From assembly GCA_003135055.1 (NCBI GenBank), contig PLDF01000505.1, positions 1 through 64,000 on the forward strand: DNA of 64,000 nt, read 5' to 3'. The notes below the pieces were generated by a model. It had not been told where the DNA came from and searched no databases. It saw only the letters and a list, made by a program, of their open reading frames with translations. The translations under genes were made by a program, and so were the position numbers. Shown one piece after another: positions 17,487 to 26,024 of this stretch (position 1 is the first letter of the stretch; each line of letters starts with the position of its first letter). The DNA is from Bryobacterales bacterium. Its GTDB lineage: Bacteria; Acidobacteriota; Terriglobia; Bryobacterales; Bryobacteraceae.

Positions 17487-18801
17487 AGTCGCACTCCAGA
17501 TCGGCAAGGAAGCGCGAGCCGCATGCCAGCGCGGCTTCGACGTCTTCCACATTTACGGCTTCGTCGGGGTGGTGGCTGATGCCGCCGGGACTGCGCACGA
17601 ACAGCATGGCCGCGGGGAAATGCGGCGCCAGAATCATAGCGTCGTGCCCCGCGCCGCTCGTCATGCTATGCGCGGGAAGCCCTTCTGCAGTGGCGGCGCG
17701 CCACAATCTCGCGGTGAGGTCCGCGTCCATCGCGACTGCGCTTTGGTCGAGGCTGAGCTCGGTGCGAAGACCCAGACCACGACGCTTCGCGATGGCTTCG
17801 GCCGCTTCCAAGATGCCTCGTACACCGCGCTGGCGGACTTCATCCGATGTGTGACGCACGTCGAGGCTGACATGCGCGGAGCCCGCGATCACGTTGCCGG
17901 CGCCGGGGTCGACGCCGCTCCCCAACGTGATGCTTCCCACCGTGGCCACAAGCTGCGGAGTTCCGCGCGCGACGCGCTCCACGGCGCCGATCCACTCCGC
18001 GGCGCCTGCCAGAGCATCGTGACGCAGCGCCATCGGAGTCGTACCGGCGTGATTGGCCTTGCCTTCGAAGTGAAGCATCAGCCGGCTTTGCCCGGCAATG
18101 CCGTCCACGACACCGAGCGGCATGCCGAGATGCTCCAGCACGGGGCCCTGCTCGATGTGAAATTCCAGGTACCCGAAGACATTGGCCGGCAGTTTGGCGT
18201 CGGGAATGCGCGCCGGGTCGAGGCCGAAATCGCGGATGGCGCCAAAGATGCGGCTGATCAGGTCTGCGTCCAGACTGCCCACCACGGCGCGACTGCCGAT
18301 GAAGGGGACGCCATACCGGACACCTTCTTCTTCCGAGAAGCCGATCAACTCGATGGCATACCGCAGCGCACGGGCCGCCAGGTCTTCGAGCAGCGCCACG
18401 CCCAATACAACACCCAGGATGCCGTCGAATGCGCCCGCATTGGGAACCGTGTCGAGGTGCGATCCGATAACGAAAGTAGGGCGGACCCCCTGGTCCGCGG
18501 CCGACGACCTCGTCGGCCTCTCCGGGGGCTCCTGGGACTGATTCGGTTGAGGAAGAGCGGGTCCGGGGGGACCCGCGCGGACCAGGGGGTCCGCCCTGCA
18601 ACTAGTAGCGCGAAGATTGCCCACTGCGTCGATGCGAACCTCGCAGCCGGCCGCGGTGAGCCATCCGGCGATAAGCGCGTGTACTTCCTTCATCGGCGCG
18701 GAAAGGTAAGTGCGCGTGATGCGCCCTGGTTCTTCGGTATAGCCGGCAAGCAGACGGCACCGCTCGACGGCCGTGCGTGCGGCGCTGCTCCATCGACTCA
18801 T
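17479..18801 (-). CDS. allC: Allantoate amidohydrolase (M20 family) with an inserted repeat
   Basis: This enzyme hydrolyses allantoate to ureidoglycine, ammonia and carbon dioxide. The 440-residue protein has the binuclear metal ligands of the M20/hydantoinase-carbamoylase group: GSHLDTVPNAG, FSEEEGVRYG, EFHIEQGPVLE, GAGHDAMIL and GISHHPDEAV. Residues 67-109, just before the first metal-binding histidine, are proline- and arginine-rich and are the translation of a 120-bp palindromic element (18478-18597). Without it GNLRAT would join FVIGSHLDT as in relatives. The start shares one base with the stop of the HIU hydrolase gene. The operon context favours allantoate over other carbamoyl substrates. 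Confidence 0.88.
   Translation of the reverse strand: MSRWSSAARTAVERCRLLAGYTEEPGRITRTYLSAPMKEVHALIAGWLTAAGCEVRIDAVGNLRATSCRADPLVRAGPPGPALPQPNQSQEPPERPTRSSAADQGVRPTFVIGSHLDTVPNAGAFDGILGVVLGVALLEDLAARALRYAIELIGFSEEEGVRYGVPFIGSRAVVGSLDADLISRIFGAIRDFGLDPARIPDAKLPANVFGYLEFHIEQGPVLEHLGMPLGVVDGIAGQSRLMLHFEGKANHAGTTPMALRHDALAGAAEWIGAVERVARGTPQLVATVGSITLGSGVDPGAGNVIAGSAHVSLDVRHTSDEVRQRGVRGILEAAEAIAKRRGLGLRTELSLDQSAVAMDADLTARLWRAATAEGLPAHSMTSGAGHDAMILAPHFPAAMLFVRSPGGISHHPDEAVNVEDVEAALACGSRFLADLECDYA
18478..18597. repeat. 120-bp palindromic element inserted in frame in allC
   Basis: The ends are perfect 22-bp inverted arms (18478-18499 and 18576-18597; outer part agggcggaccccctggtcc). The interior holds two more hairpins, gccgacga/tcgtcggc and cgggtcc/ggacccg, so a three-hairpin structure is possible. 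The direct repeat ACT (read on the minus strand) flanks the insertion. No second copy is seen in the window. Confidence 0.85.
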
Positions 18802-19154
18802 TACGAGCCCCTATAGGTGGTGTACCCGTAAGGAGAGAGCAGCAGCGGGACGTGGTAATTGCCGGTCTCTTCGGCGACGCCGAAGCGGATCACTACTTCA
18901 TCGAGGAACGCCGGGTCGGGGAGTGTCACTCCCTGTTGCCGCAGATATGCGCCCGCCGCGAAAACCAGCTCATAAATGCCGGCTGGAATTCGATCGCCCG
19001 AAAGTAGAGGCACGTCCGTGCGCCCGTCGCGATTGGTGACTGCGCTGGCGCAATGTTCGCGGAGGGCGCCGGCGATGCAATAGAGACTCACGGCAACGCC
19101 CGCCGCCGGCCGGCCTTGCGATGTGTCCAAAACGTGTGTGGAAAGCCGCGCCAT
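18801..19154 (-). CDS. uraH: 5-Hydroxyisourate hydrolase (transthyretin-like)
   Basis: This enzyme hydrolyses 5-hydroxyisourate from the uricase reaction to OHCU. The 117-residue length is normal. The conserved N-terminus is MARLSTHVLDTSQGRPA (active-site histidine 6), followed by VTNRDGRTDVPLL, and the diagnostic C-terminal YRGS is present (YGYTTYRGS). The gene lies 1 bp from the uricase stop and its TAA overlaps the allC start, so the three are translated together. Confidence 0.95.
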   Translation of the reverse strand: MARLSTHVLDTSQGRPAAGVAVSLYCIAGALREHCASAVTNRDGRTDVPLLSGDRIPAGIYELVFAAGAYLRQQGVTLPDPAFLDEVVIRFGVAEETGNYHVPLLLSPYGYTTYRGS

Positions 19155-19155
19155 G

Positions 19156-20070
19156 TTATCTCCGCAGACTCAAACCCAGACAGCCGTAAGGCGGCCGCGA
19201 ATCGGTGTAAACGCCCATCAGGTCGCCCTGCTCCACGATGGTATCCCAAGTGCGGTTGTTGGCTTCGAGGTCAATCTGCGAAATAGTGGGAATGTCTTCC
19301 AGCACCCGGCAACCGATCTGGTAGATCACTTCCTGAATGCTGCCCGATTCGAAGGCGGCAAAGACATCGTGGACGATGCGGCGCACGCTTTTCGCCGCGG
19401 CTTCTTGAGATGCAGCCCGATCTTGAGGCGACGCGGCGCCTTGAAATGCAGCGGCGTCTTGAAATGCAGCCTCGAAGCTGGTGTAACTCCACTCCACGTC
19501 CAGCCACATGTGCAGCGGGCGGTTCTTGATATCGGGCAGCGTGGTGTATTGGTCGCGCACGAAGCCGTGAAAGGCGCTGCCGCCCAGGCGGAGCAGCCGG
19601 AAGCCGCGAATTCCCGAGCGCGCTTCCACTATGTTGAGGCCATCGGCGGAACGGCCCATTTCCACGCGGGCAAAAGCGCGGTCGGGTCCCGCGGGCGCAA
19701 ATGCCATGTGGCTTTCTGCGACGCCGGAGTACGGAATCTCCGATGCCGAGACTTGCGCGCCGGCCGTGTGCGGATAAGTGGCGAGAAACTTATCGCAGAG
19801 AAAGCGGCAGTAACTTTCCAAGTGGAAGCCCGTGTAATTCAGCGTTTCGCGCTGAATGAAATTCTTCATGGAATCGGTAGCCACAAGGTTAGTGTTGTCG
19901 CCTGTTGTGTAAGTGGGCCAAAAAGCGTCGCCATACAGCAGCATGATTACATTCGCGCCAAATACCGGGCAGCAGCCTTCGGGGACAGCGCCGCCCCGGT
20001 GTAGACGGTAGACAGTGACATCGCCTTTTCCGTAGTAGTTACGCTTCCAACCGCTGGCAAATCGTTCCAC
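19156..20070 (-). CDS. Urate oxidase (uricase)
   Basis: This cofactor-free enzyme oxidises urate to 5-hydroxyisourate and hydrogen peroxide. The 304-residue protein has the active-site lysine in NYYGKGDVTVYR (K15) and threonine in LVATDSMKNF, plus SGVAESHMAFAP and the ending DSRPPYGCLGLSLRR. Between VEWSYTSFEAAF and VRRIVHDVFAAFESG lies an alanine- and glutamine-rich stretch (AFQDAAAFQGAASPQDRAAS) that relatives lack. It is encoded by an 18-bp minisatellite. The GTG start at 20070 is supported by AGGAGG ten bases upstream. The long palindromic repeat D separates it from the preceding gene. Confidence 0.93.
   Translation of the reverse strand: MERFASGWKRNYYGKGDVTVYRLHRGGAVPEGCCPVFGANVIMLLYGDAFWPTYTTGDNTNLVATDSMKNFIQRETLNYTGFHLESYCRFLCDKFLATYPHTAGAQVSASEIPYSGVAESHMAFAPAGPDRAFARVEMGRSADGLNIVEARSGIRGFRLLRLGGSAFHGFVRDQYTTLPDIKNRPLHMWLDVEWSYTSFEAAFQDAAAFQGAASPQDRAASQEAAAKSVRRIVHDVFAAFESGSIQEVIYQIGCRVLEDIPTISQIDLEANNRTWDTIVEQGDLMGVYTDSRPPYGCLGLSLRR
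19401..19475. repeat. 18-bp minisatellite inside the uricase gene
   Basis: Units of cttgaaatgcagcggcgt occur about four times, the outer ones diverged. The period is a multiple of three, so the reading frame is kept. Confidence 0.75.
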
Positions 20071-20080
20071 TCTTTACTTA

Positions 20081-20086
20081 CCTCCT
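20081..20086 (-). promoter_or_regulatory. Ribosome binding site for uricase (AGGAGG)
   Basis: AGGAGG is read on the minus strand ten bases before GTG 20070 and decides this start. It directly abuts repeat D. Confidence 0.6.
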
Positions 20087-20087
20087 T

Positions 20088-20212
20088 TGTGGGGCAGGTT
20101 GTCTTGCCTGCAGCCGCCTTTTCAGGCGGCTCTATCGGGCCATGCGCCAGTCTTCGCACCCGACGAGCGCCGGCTGAAAGCCGGCGGCAGCCAGGATTGG
20201 CCGCCCCACAAC
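20088..20212. repeat. Long palindromic repeat D, copy 1
   Basis: The segment starts tgtggggcaggttgtcttgc and ends ggccgccccaca. It contains the hairpins gccgccttttcaggcggc and gccggctgaaagccggc. The second copy (26041-26164) has the same order of modules. It lies between the OHCU decarboxylase and uricase genes of one operon and could modulate the message there. Confidence 0.85.
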
Positions 20213-20272
20213 TTGTGCAGAACTCCCAGTCTCGGGAAAAGTAGCGGTGTTAGATTGTCAAATCTGCCCCAC

Positions 20273-20800
20273 TTAAGTACTCCCAAGCATCTGCTCTTCT
20301 AACCGAAGCTCTTCCAATCGAAACCAGGCGATGCGGTAGACCTGTTCCAGCGCTTCACGCAACTCACTCTCCGGCGTGGCCTCGATCCGCCGGCGCAGCG
20401 CCTCGATGATATCGCGATTGCCGCTGCCTTTTACCGCGAACAAGAAGGGGAATCCGAAGCGCTCCCGGTATTCGTTGTTCAACGCCAGGAGCGAACCGTG
20501 TTCTTCCGGCGTAAGCTGGTTCAACCCCGCGCCGGCTTGTTCGCGAGTGGATGCTTCGCTCATCCGCACCCGGTTGCCAAGGTCGGGATGCGCGCGCAGC
20601 AGCGCCAATTGGCGCTCCGTCCCGGCGTCTTCCACCTGTTGGCGCATCGCATGGTGTAACTCGCCGAGTGAAGCGAAAGGCCGCGAACTCCATGCCCGTT
20701 CGGCGACCCACGGCGAGTCTTCAAGCACCCAGCCGAAGGCTTTAACAAAGTCCTCGCGAGTGAGAGCATTGATCTGTTGCAAAGTCATGTGCCGGGTCAT
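20273..20800 (-). CDS. uraD: OHCU decarboxylase
   Basis: This enzyme converts 2-oxo-4-hydroxy-4-carboxy-5-ureidoimidazoline to (S)-allantoin. The 175-residue protein shows the family signature RAHPDLGNRVRM, with the catalytic histidine, and EEHGSLLALNNEYRERFGFPFLFAVKG. ATG 20800 overlaps the guanine deaminase stop as ATGA, so I prefer it to the longer frame starting at 20848. The second methionine, MTLQQINALT at 20788, is also possible. Confidence 0.93.
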   Translation of the reverse strand: MTRHMTLQQINALTREDFVKAFGWVLEDSPWVAERAWSSRPFASLGELHHAMRQQVEDAGTERQLALLRAHPDLGNRVRMSEASTREQAGAGLNQLTPEEHGSLLALNNEYRERFGFPFLFAVKGSGNRDIIEALRRRIEATPESELREALEQVYRIAWFRLEELRLEEQMLGST

Positions 20801-22086
20801 GCGGCTTGGAACACCGGGTTTCCCTCTACACAAGTCTCCTCGATACACTCAGTTCCGGCCAAGGTGAAGATGGCGCCCAGCAGGCGTTCGGGAGATATCG
20901 GGCTCCGCATCACTGCCCTCAAGGGACTGGTTTCCGGCGGACGCAAATAGACGAAGTCGGCGAATTTGCCCACGGTGAAATCGCCGATTTGATCCTCAAG
21001 GCCCAGAGCGTCCGCCCCAGCGCGCGTCGCCAGGTAGAGAAGGTGCGCGGCATTGAGCGTCACCGGGCTGGGCGCGAGGCGTTGCGTCAGGTAGGCCAGC
21101 AATCCCTCCTTCAACATTCCGAATCCCGTGCCGCCGCCGACATCGGTACCTAGCGCGAAGCGCACGCCCGCCTGCACATGCCGTTGCAATGGAAAGAAGC
21201 CGCTGCCTAACGCCGCATTGCTGGCGGGACAGAATGCTACGGCGCTGTCGCACGCGGCGAGCCGCTCCAATTCGCCCGGCGCGGGATGAACATTGTGCGC
21301 GAAAACCGAACGCCGCTGCGCCAGCCCGAAGCGCTCATACACCGCCAGATAGTCGCTCGCGCCCGGAAACAGACTGGCAACCGATTCGATCTCCTCCACG
21401 CTCTCGTTCATGTGAGTTTGAAAACGCACGCCGGGGTTTTCGGCAAGCAGCGTCGCGCAAACTTCCAGAATAGCTTCCGACGCGGAGAGCGCGAACCGCG
21501 GCGTCACCGCGTACAGCAACCGGCCCGCGCCATGAAAGCGCCGAATCAACGCCGCGCTTTCCTTATAGGCTTCCTCGGGGGTTTGGTACAACGCCGGCAA
21601 TAGATGCCTGTCGGCCAGCACCAATCCGCTGACGATCCGCAAGCCCGACGCTTGCGCCTGTTCAAATAACTCGGCGGTGGCGCCGGCGAAGTGAGCGCCG
21701 AAGACCAGCGCGGCGGTGGTTCCATGCGATGCGAGTGAGTGCAGAAACTCCTGCGCCACCGCTCTGGCGTAAGAGGGATGCCCGAACTTCACCTCCTCCG
21801 GAAGCGTGATATTTTCCAGCCAATCGAGCAGCGAGTATCCAATGCCGCCCAGCGCACGCACCTGCGGATAGTGAATGTGCGCGTCGACGAACCCCGGCAA
21901 TAGCACGCCATCGCGCATGTCGCGGACGTCTGCCTCGGGATACTGCGCGCGCACTTCCAGATAATCTCCGCACGCCGCGACTCTGCCATTTTCCACCAGT
22001 AAGGCGCCGTCCGGGAAAACTTCAAGCGCATCGTCGTCCCGGAACGGATTGCGCGGTGTGTGAAAAATGGCGGCGCGCAGAATCAT
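20797..22086 (-). CDS. guaD: Guanine deaminase
   Basis: This enzyme deaminates guanine to xanthine, feeding the xanthine dehydrogenase encoded just upstream. The 429-residue amidohydrolase has zinc-binding VDAHIHYPQVRA, HMNESVEE and FALGTDVGGGTG, with the guanine-deaminase-specific WLENITLPEEVKF and CPASNAALGSG. It ends APF-like at ETCVEGNPVFQAA. The start overlaps the xdhB stop as ATGA, and the stop overlaps the uraD start, showing a tightly coupled operon. Confidence 0.93.
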   Translation of the reverse strand: MILRAAIFHTPRNPFRDDDALEVFPDGALLVENGRVAACGDYLEVRAQYPEADVRDMRDGVLLPGFVDAHIHYPQVRALGGIGYSLLDWLENITLPEEVKFGHPSYARAVAQEFLHSLASHGTTAALVFGAHFAGATAELFEQAQASGLRIVSGLVLADRHLLPALYQTPEEAYKESAALIRRFHGAGRLLYAVTPRFALSASEAILEVCATLLAENPGVRFQTHMNESVEEIESVASLFPGASDYLAVYERFGLAQRRSVFAHNVHPAPGELERLAACDSAVAFCPASNAALGSGFFPLQRHVQAGVRFALGTDVGGGTGFGMLKEGLLAYLTQRLAPSPVTLNAAHLLYLATRAGADALGLEDQIGDFTVGKFADFVYLRPPETSPLRAVMRSPISPERLLGAIFTLAGTECIEETCVEGNPVFQAA

Positions 22087-24470
22087 ATGCGGATCGCTTC
22101 AGCGGCCGCTTCAACGGTCTCCGCTTCAGCGGCCGGCTCGGCGACCGCTTCCGGGGCTGGCTCGGCGATCTCCGCCTGCGCCGACCGCGCGCGCTGAATC
22201 GCCCAATACACGCGTTCAGGCGTCGCCGGGCTGTCGAGTTCCACGATGCCGCCAGTGCCGAGCGACGCCCCAAACGCCGATATGGCATCGCGAATCGCCT
22301 CCCGCACTGAGATGGCCAGCATCAACGGCGGCTCGCCCACGGCCTTGCTGCCGAAGATCACGCCCGGCTCCGCCGCGCGCTCCAGAAACGCCACGCGGAA
22401 ATCTTCCGGCAATTCCGACCACGAAGGCAGCTTATAGGTGGACGCGCTATTGGTGGCCACGCGGCCTTCGGGAGTCCACAGTAGCTCCTCCATCACCAGC
22501 CAGCCGAGGCCTTGCAGGAAGCCGCCTTCGATCTGGCCGCGGTCGATGATGGGCGAAAGCGAGCTGCCCACGTCTTCCAGAATATCGACGCGCCGGACAC
22601 GGCAATCGCCCGTGAAACCGTCCAGCTCCACTTCCGAGACGGCCGCGCCGTAAGCGAAATAATGGAACGGCCTCCCCAGGCCGGTCTTCGGGTCGTAACT
22701 GATGCCGGGCGTGCGGTAATAGCCCTGCGCGAAGAGCGCGACTCTCTGCCGGTAAGCGGCCTCCACTACTTCCACGAAGGTCATGCCGGCCGCGCCATCG
22801 CAAGAGACCATCCCATCCGCGAAGCGTACCTGCCCGGCGGCGCAGCCCATCTGCTCAGCGGCCACCTCTGCAAGCCTGCTCTTCAATTGCTCGCACGCAT
22901 CCGCCACCGCCGCGCCGTTCAGATCCGCGCCAGCCGAAGCAGCCGTCGCCGACGTGTTGGGCACCTTATCGGTGCGCGTCGGCATCGTGCGAATCGAGGC
23001 CAAGGGCACCCCCAGACTTTGCGCCGCCACCTGGCCGATCTTCGTGTACAGGCCCTGCCCCATTTCAGTGCCGCCGTGATTCACCTGCACGCTGCCGTCG
23101 CGATAAATCAGCACCAAAGCGCCGGCCTGATTGAAGAACGTCGCGGTGAAAGAGATGCCGAACTTCACCGGCGTGATGGCGATTCCGCGCTTGTAATGTT
23201 CGTTCCGCAAATTGTGCGCGTGGATTTCTTCGCGCCGCGCGGCGAACGAACTAGTGGCCTTGAGCTCTTCCCAGATGCGCGTGATGCGCCCCGCGTCTTT
23301 CACTTCCATGCCGTAGTGAGTGCGATCGCCGGCGCGGTAGAAGTTGCGCTCGCGCACGGCCTCTGGCGTCATCCCCAGCGATCGCGCGATGCGGTCGAGC
23401 GCGTCTTCGATCACTAGCATCCCTTGCGGTCCGCCGAATCCGCGAAAGGCGGTCTGGGACGTCTTGTGCGTGCGGCACACGTAGCCCGTCACGTCGGCGG
23501 TGGGCAGCAGATACGCGTTGTCCACATGGAAAATGGCCCGCCACAAAACCGGCTCGGAAAGATCGAGACTCCAGCCGCCGTCGGAATACAGTTGCAGGTC
23601 GAGCCCCAGCAATCGGCCCGTCTCATCGTGGCCAACGGCGTATCGCGCATAGAATGGATGGCGTTTGCCGGTGAGCACCATATCGAGCGCGCGCGGCAGC
23701 CACACGCGCACGGGCCGGCGCGTCTTCCATGCGCCCAGCGCGGCGATGGCGGCCCACGGGTTAGCCTGCACTTCCTTGCCGCCGAAGGCGCCGCCCATGC
23801 GCAGGCACTCCACCGTTACGCGGTTTTCCGCAATTCCTAAAACCCGCGCCACAATCACCTGCGTCTCGGTGGGATGCTGCGTCGAAGAGTGCAGCGAGAC
23901 GCCGCCGGATTCGTCCAGCCACGCAATGGCGCTTTGCGTTTCCAGATAGAAATGCTCCTGACCGCCGATGTACAGCTCGCCACGCACGCAGCGCGGACTC
24001 GCGGCGATTGCGGCCACGGCATCGCCACGCCGCAGGTGCGCGGGATCCGAATGGAAGCTCCGCTGCTCGATGGCCTGCTGCATGGTGACGATGGCCGGCA
24101 GAGCTTCGTACCGCACTTCCACAAGGCCGGCGGCGCTCTTCGCCGCGCCGAGGTTTTCCGCCAACACCCAGGCAACCGGCTGCTGGTGATACAAAACTTC
24201 GGTGGGAAACAGCGGCTCATCGCGCCGGCTCGAGCCCGAATCGCCTTCTCCGGGTACGTCCTCGCCAGTCAGTACCGCAACCACCGCGTCATGCTTCAAC
24301 GCCGCGGACGCGTCCAGAGCCAGCACCTTCGCGTGCGCATGCGGCACCATCACCGGCCACGCGTGCAACAAGCCGTGGAAGCGCGTCACCAGATCGTCGG
24401 TGTACAAAGCCGAGCCCGTGACGTGCCCTTCGGCGCTCTCATGCGGCAGCGGTTTCCCAGCGATATTCAT
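22083..24470 (-). CDS. xdhB: Xanthine dehydrogenase, molybdopterin-binding subunit
   Basis: This subunit carries the molybdenum cofactor and oxidises hypoxanthine and xanthine to urate. The 795-residue protein starts MNIAGKPLPHESAEGHVTG. It shows QEHFYLETQ, MGGAFGGKE, TAFRGFGGPQG, VNHGGTEMGQGLYTKI and the catalytic-glutamate loop FGSKAVGEPPLMLA near the C-terminus. The last 35 residues (PAPEAVAEPAAEAETVEAAA...) are an alanine- and glutamate-rich extension from a short repeat and are not part of the fold. It overlaps xdhA and guaD by ATGA junctions. Confidence 0.95.
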   Translation of the reverse strand: MNIAGKPLPHESAEGHVTGSALYTDDLVTRFHGLLHAWPVMVPHAHAKVLALDASAALKHDAVVAVLTGEDVPGEGDSGSSRRDEPLFPTEVLYHQQPVAWVLAENLGAAKSAAGLVEVRYEALPAIVTMQQAIEQRSFHSDPAHLRRGDAVAAIAASPRCVRGELYIGGQEHFYLETQSAIAWLDESGGVSLHSSTQHPTETQVIVARVLGIAENRVTVECLRMGGAFGGKEVQANPWAAIAALGAWKTRRPVRVWLPRALDMVLTGKRHPFYARYAVGHDETGRLLGLDLQLYSDGGWSLDLSEPVLWRAIFHVDNAYLLPTADVTGYVCRTHKTSQTAFRGFGGPQGMLVIEDALDRIARSLGMTPEAVRERNFYRAGDRTHYGMEVKDAGRITRIWEELKATSSFAARREEIHAHNLRNEHYKRGIAITPVKFGISFTATFFNQAGALVLIYRDGSVQVNHGGTEMGQGLYTKIGQVAAQSLGVPLASIRTMPTRTDKVPNTSATAASAGADLNGAAVADACEQLKSRLAEVAAEQMGCAAGQVRFADGMVSCDGAAGMTFVEVVEAAYRQRVALFAQGYYRTPGISYDPKTGLGRPFHYFAYGAAVSEVELDGFTGDCRVRRVDILEDVGSSLSPIIDRGQIEGGFLQGLGWLVMEELLWTPEGRVATNSASTYKLPSWSELPEDFRVAFLERAAEPGVIFGSKAVGEPPLMLAISVREAIRDAISAFGASLGTGGIVELDSPATPERVYWAIQRARSAQAEIAEPAPEAVAEPAAEAETVEAAAEAIRI

Positions 24471-25936
24471 GCCGCCGCAGCCTCCAGTTCATGCTGGAAT
24501 TTCGCGAGCAACTGTTGCGCCAGCGCCAGCCGGTAAGCCGCCGACCCGCGATGGTCGCTCATCGGTTGCAGCGTGCGCTCCACGGCTCGTTGTGCGCGGC
24601 GCAGCGCGGCGTTGTATCCGGCGTAGTGTCCAGCGCCGTGTCCAGCTTGGCTCCAAAGGCGGCCGATCAATTCGTCTTCCGCCTGCTTGACGCGCCTGGG
24701 AACTTCGGCCACGCCTCCATATGCAATGCGCGCCGCGTCTACGCGTCCCGATCGGTCGAGGCGCAACGCGAAGCACGCGGCCACGGTGCTGATATCGTCC
24801 AGGCGCCGCTTCGATGCTTTGAAGAACCGGATCGCATCGGGAAGCGGTTTGGGAATACGCACGGAAACCAGCAACTCTCCAGCCTCCATCGCCGTGCGGC
24901 GGTAGCCTGTGAAGAACGCGTCCAGCGGCAAAATGCGAATGCCGGATGGGCCGGCGATCTTGACCTCGGCATCGAGCGCCAGCAGCAGCGGCGCGGCATC
25001 CCCGATGGGCGATGCGGTGGCCAGATTGCCGCCCAGCGTCGCGCGGTTGCGAATCAGCGGCGATGCGAACAACCGCAGCCATTCGCCAAACACCTCAGGC
25101 GCGCCGTTCCATCGCGCGGCGATTTCTTCCAGCGTGAGAGCGGCGCCAATTTCCACCGCCGCGGCGCCGTCCTCGAACACGCGCAGTTCTTGCAGCGCTT
25201 CCACGCTCACCAGATGCGGAAACTTGCGGCCGCGCAAATTCGATTCCACCGCTAGGTCCGTTGCGCCCGCTATAATCCGCACGCCCTTCGCGCCCTGGAC
25301 GCCCGCGTGCTCCGCCAGCAGCGACAGGCATTCGCCAAGCGTGCCGGGGCGCGAAAAGACGCCATCCGGTCCCGCGTACGACATGCCTGCAACAGCCGGC
25401 GCCGCCTGCGAAAGCCTGCGTTGGAATCCGTCATCCAGCGCCGGACCAAGCGAGAGCGCAGCATCGCGAATGGGGCGGTAGCCGGTGCAGCGGCACAGGT
25501 TTCCGCCCAGCGCATGTACGTCGCATGGTTCGGTTCGGCCGGGACGATATTGTTCCGCGAAGAGGCTCATCACAAAGCCCGGAGTGCAGTAACCGCACTG
25601 CGATCCGCCCGCACTTGCCATGGCTCGCTGCGCTTCGTGCAGCTCGCCGCCCGAAGCCAGCGCTTCAATAGTGTAAATTTCCTGGCCGGCAACGGAAGGC
25701 AGCAACAGCAGGCAACTGTTCACGGCGCGGTACGCGGATCGGGTCCCATGCTCCTTCACCATAACCACGGTGCAAGCGCCGCATTCACCCTCGGCGCAGC
25801 CTTCTTTGGAACCCGTAAGCCCGCCGGCGCGCAGGTATTCGAGCAGCGTTGTCTGCACCGCGGCGCCGCGCACTTCGACTTGCTTGCCGTTCAATTGAAA
25901 CGAAAAAGACGTGCTGGCGGGCGATTCGAGCCCCAT
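24467..25936 (-). CDS. xdhA: Xanthine dehydrogenase, iron-sulfur/FAD subunit
   Basis: This subunit takes electrons from the molybdenum site to FAD and NAD. The 489-residue protein has two [2Fe-2S] motifs, GCAEGECGAC (C47, C52, C55, C75) and CGYCTPG with LCRCTGY (C114, C117, C148, C150). The FAD domain follows with IIAGATDLAVE and ATLGGNLATASPIGD. It is the first gene of the purine operon. ATG 25936 lies six bases after TAAAAT on the minus strand, so the message may be leaderless. It is divergent to the Oar-like receptor gene. Confidence 0.95.
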   Translation of the reverse strand: MGLESPASTSFSFQLNGKQVEVRGAAVQTTLLEYLRAGGLTGSKEGCAEGECGACTVVMVKEHGTRSAYRAVNSCLLLLPSVAGQEIYTIEALASGGELHEAQRAMASAGGSQCGYCTPGFVMSLFAEQYRPGRTEPCDVHALGGNLCRCTGYRPIRDAALSLGPALDDGFQRRLSQAAPAVAGMSYAGPDGVFSRPGTLGECLSLLAEHAGVQGAKGVRIIAGATDLAVESNLRGRKFPHLVSVEALQELRVFEDGAAAVEIGAALTLEEIAARWNGAPEVFGEWLRLFASPLIRNRATLGGNLATASPIGDAAPLLLALDAEVKIAGPSGIRILPLDAFFTGYRRTAMEAGELLVSVRIPKPLPDAIRFFKASKRRLDDISTVAACFALRLDRSGRVDAARIAYGGVAEVPRRVKQAEDELIGRLWSQAGHGAGHYAGYNAALRRAQRAVERTLQPMSDHRGSAAYRLALAQQLLAKFQHELEAAAA

Positions 25937-25942
25937 TAGAGC

Positions 25943-25948
25943 ATTTTA
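25943..25948 (-). promoter_or_regulatory. Probable -10 box for the purine operon (TAAAAT)
   Basis: TAAAAT is read on the minus strand with exactly six bases to ATG 25936. No -35 box or operator was recognised, and no purine regulator gene is nearby. Confidence 0.45.
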
Positions 25949-26024
25949 GCGAACTGCGGCGGAGTCCGGTTGGCAGCCGTTTGGGTTGTGTCTTTTATAC
26001 GTTACACTGAAATTCAAAACCGAC

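Noticed and set aside
17035..18816. A 593-codon plus-strand frame opposite the allantoinase and allC genes
   Set aside because: It is a shadow; the minus strand carries two enzymes with complete metal-binding motifs.
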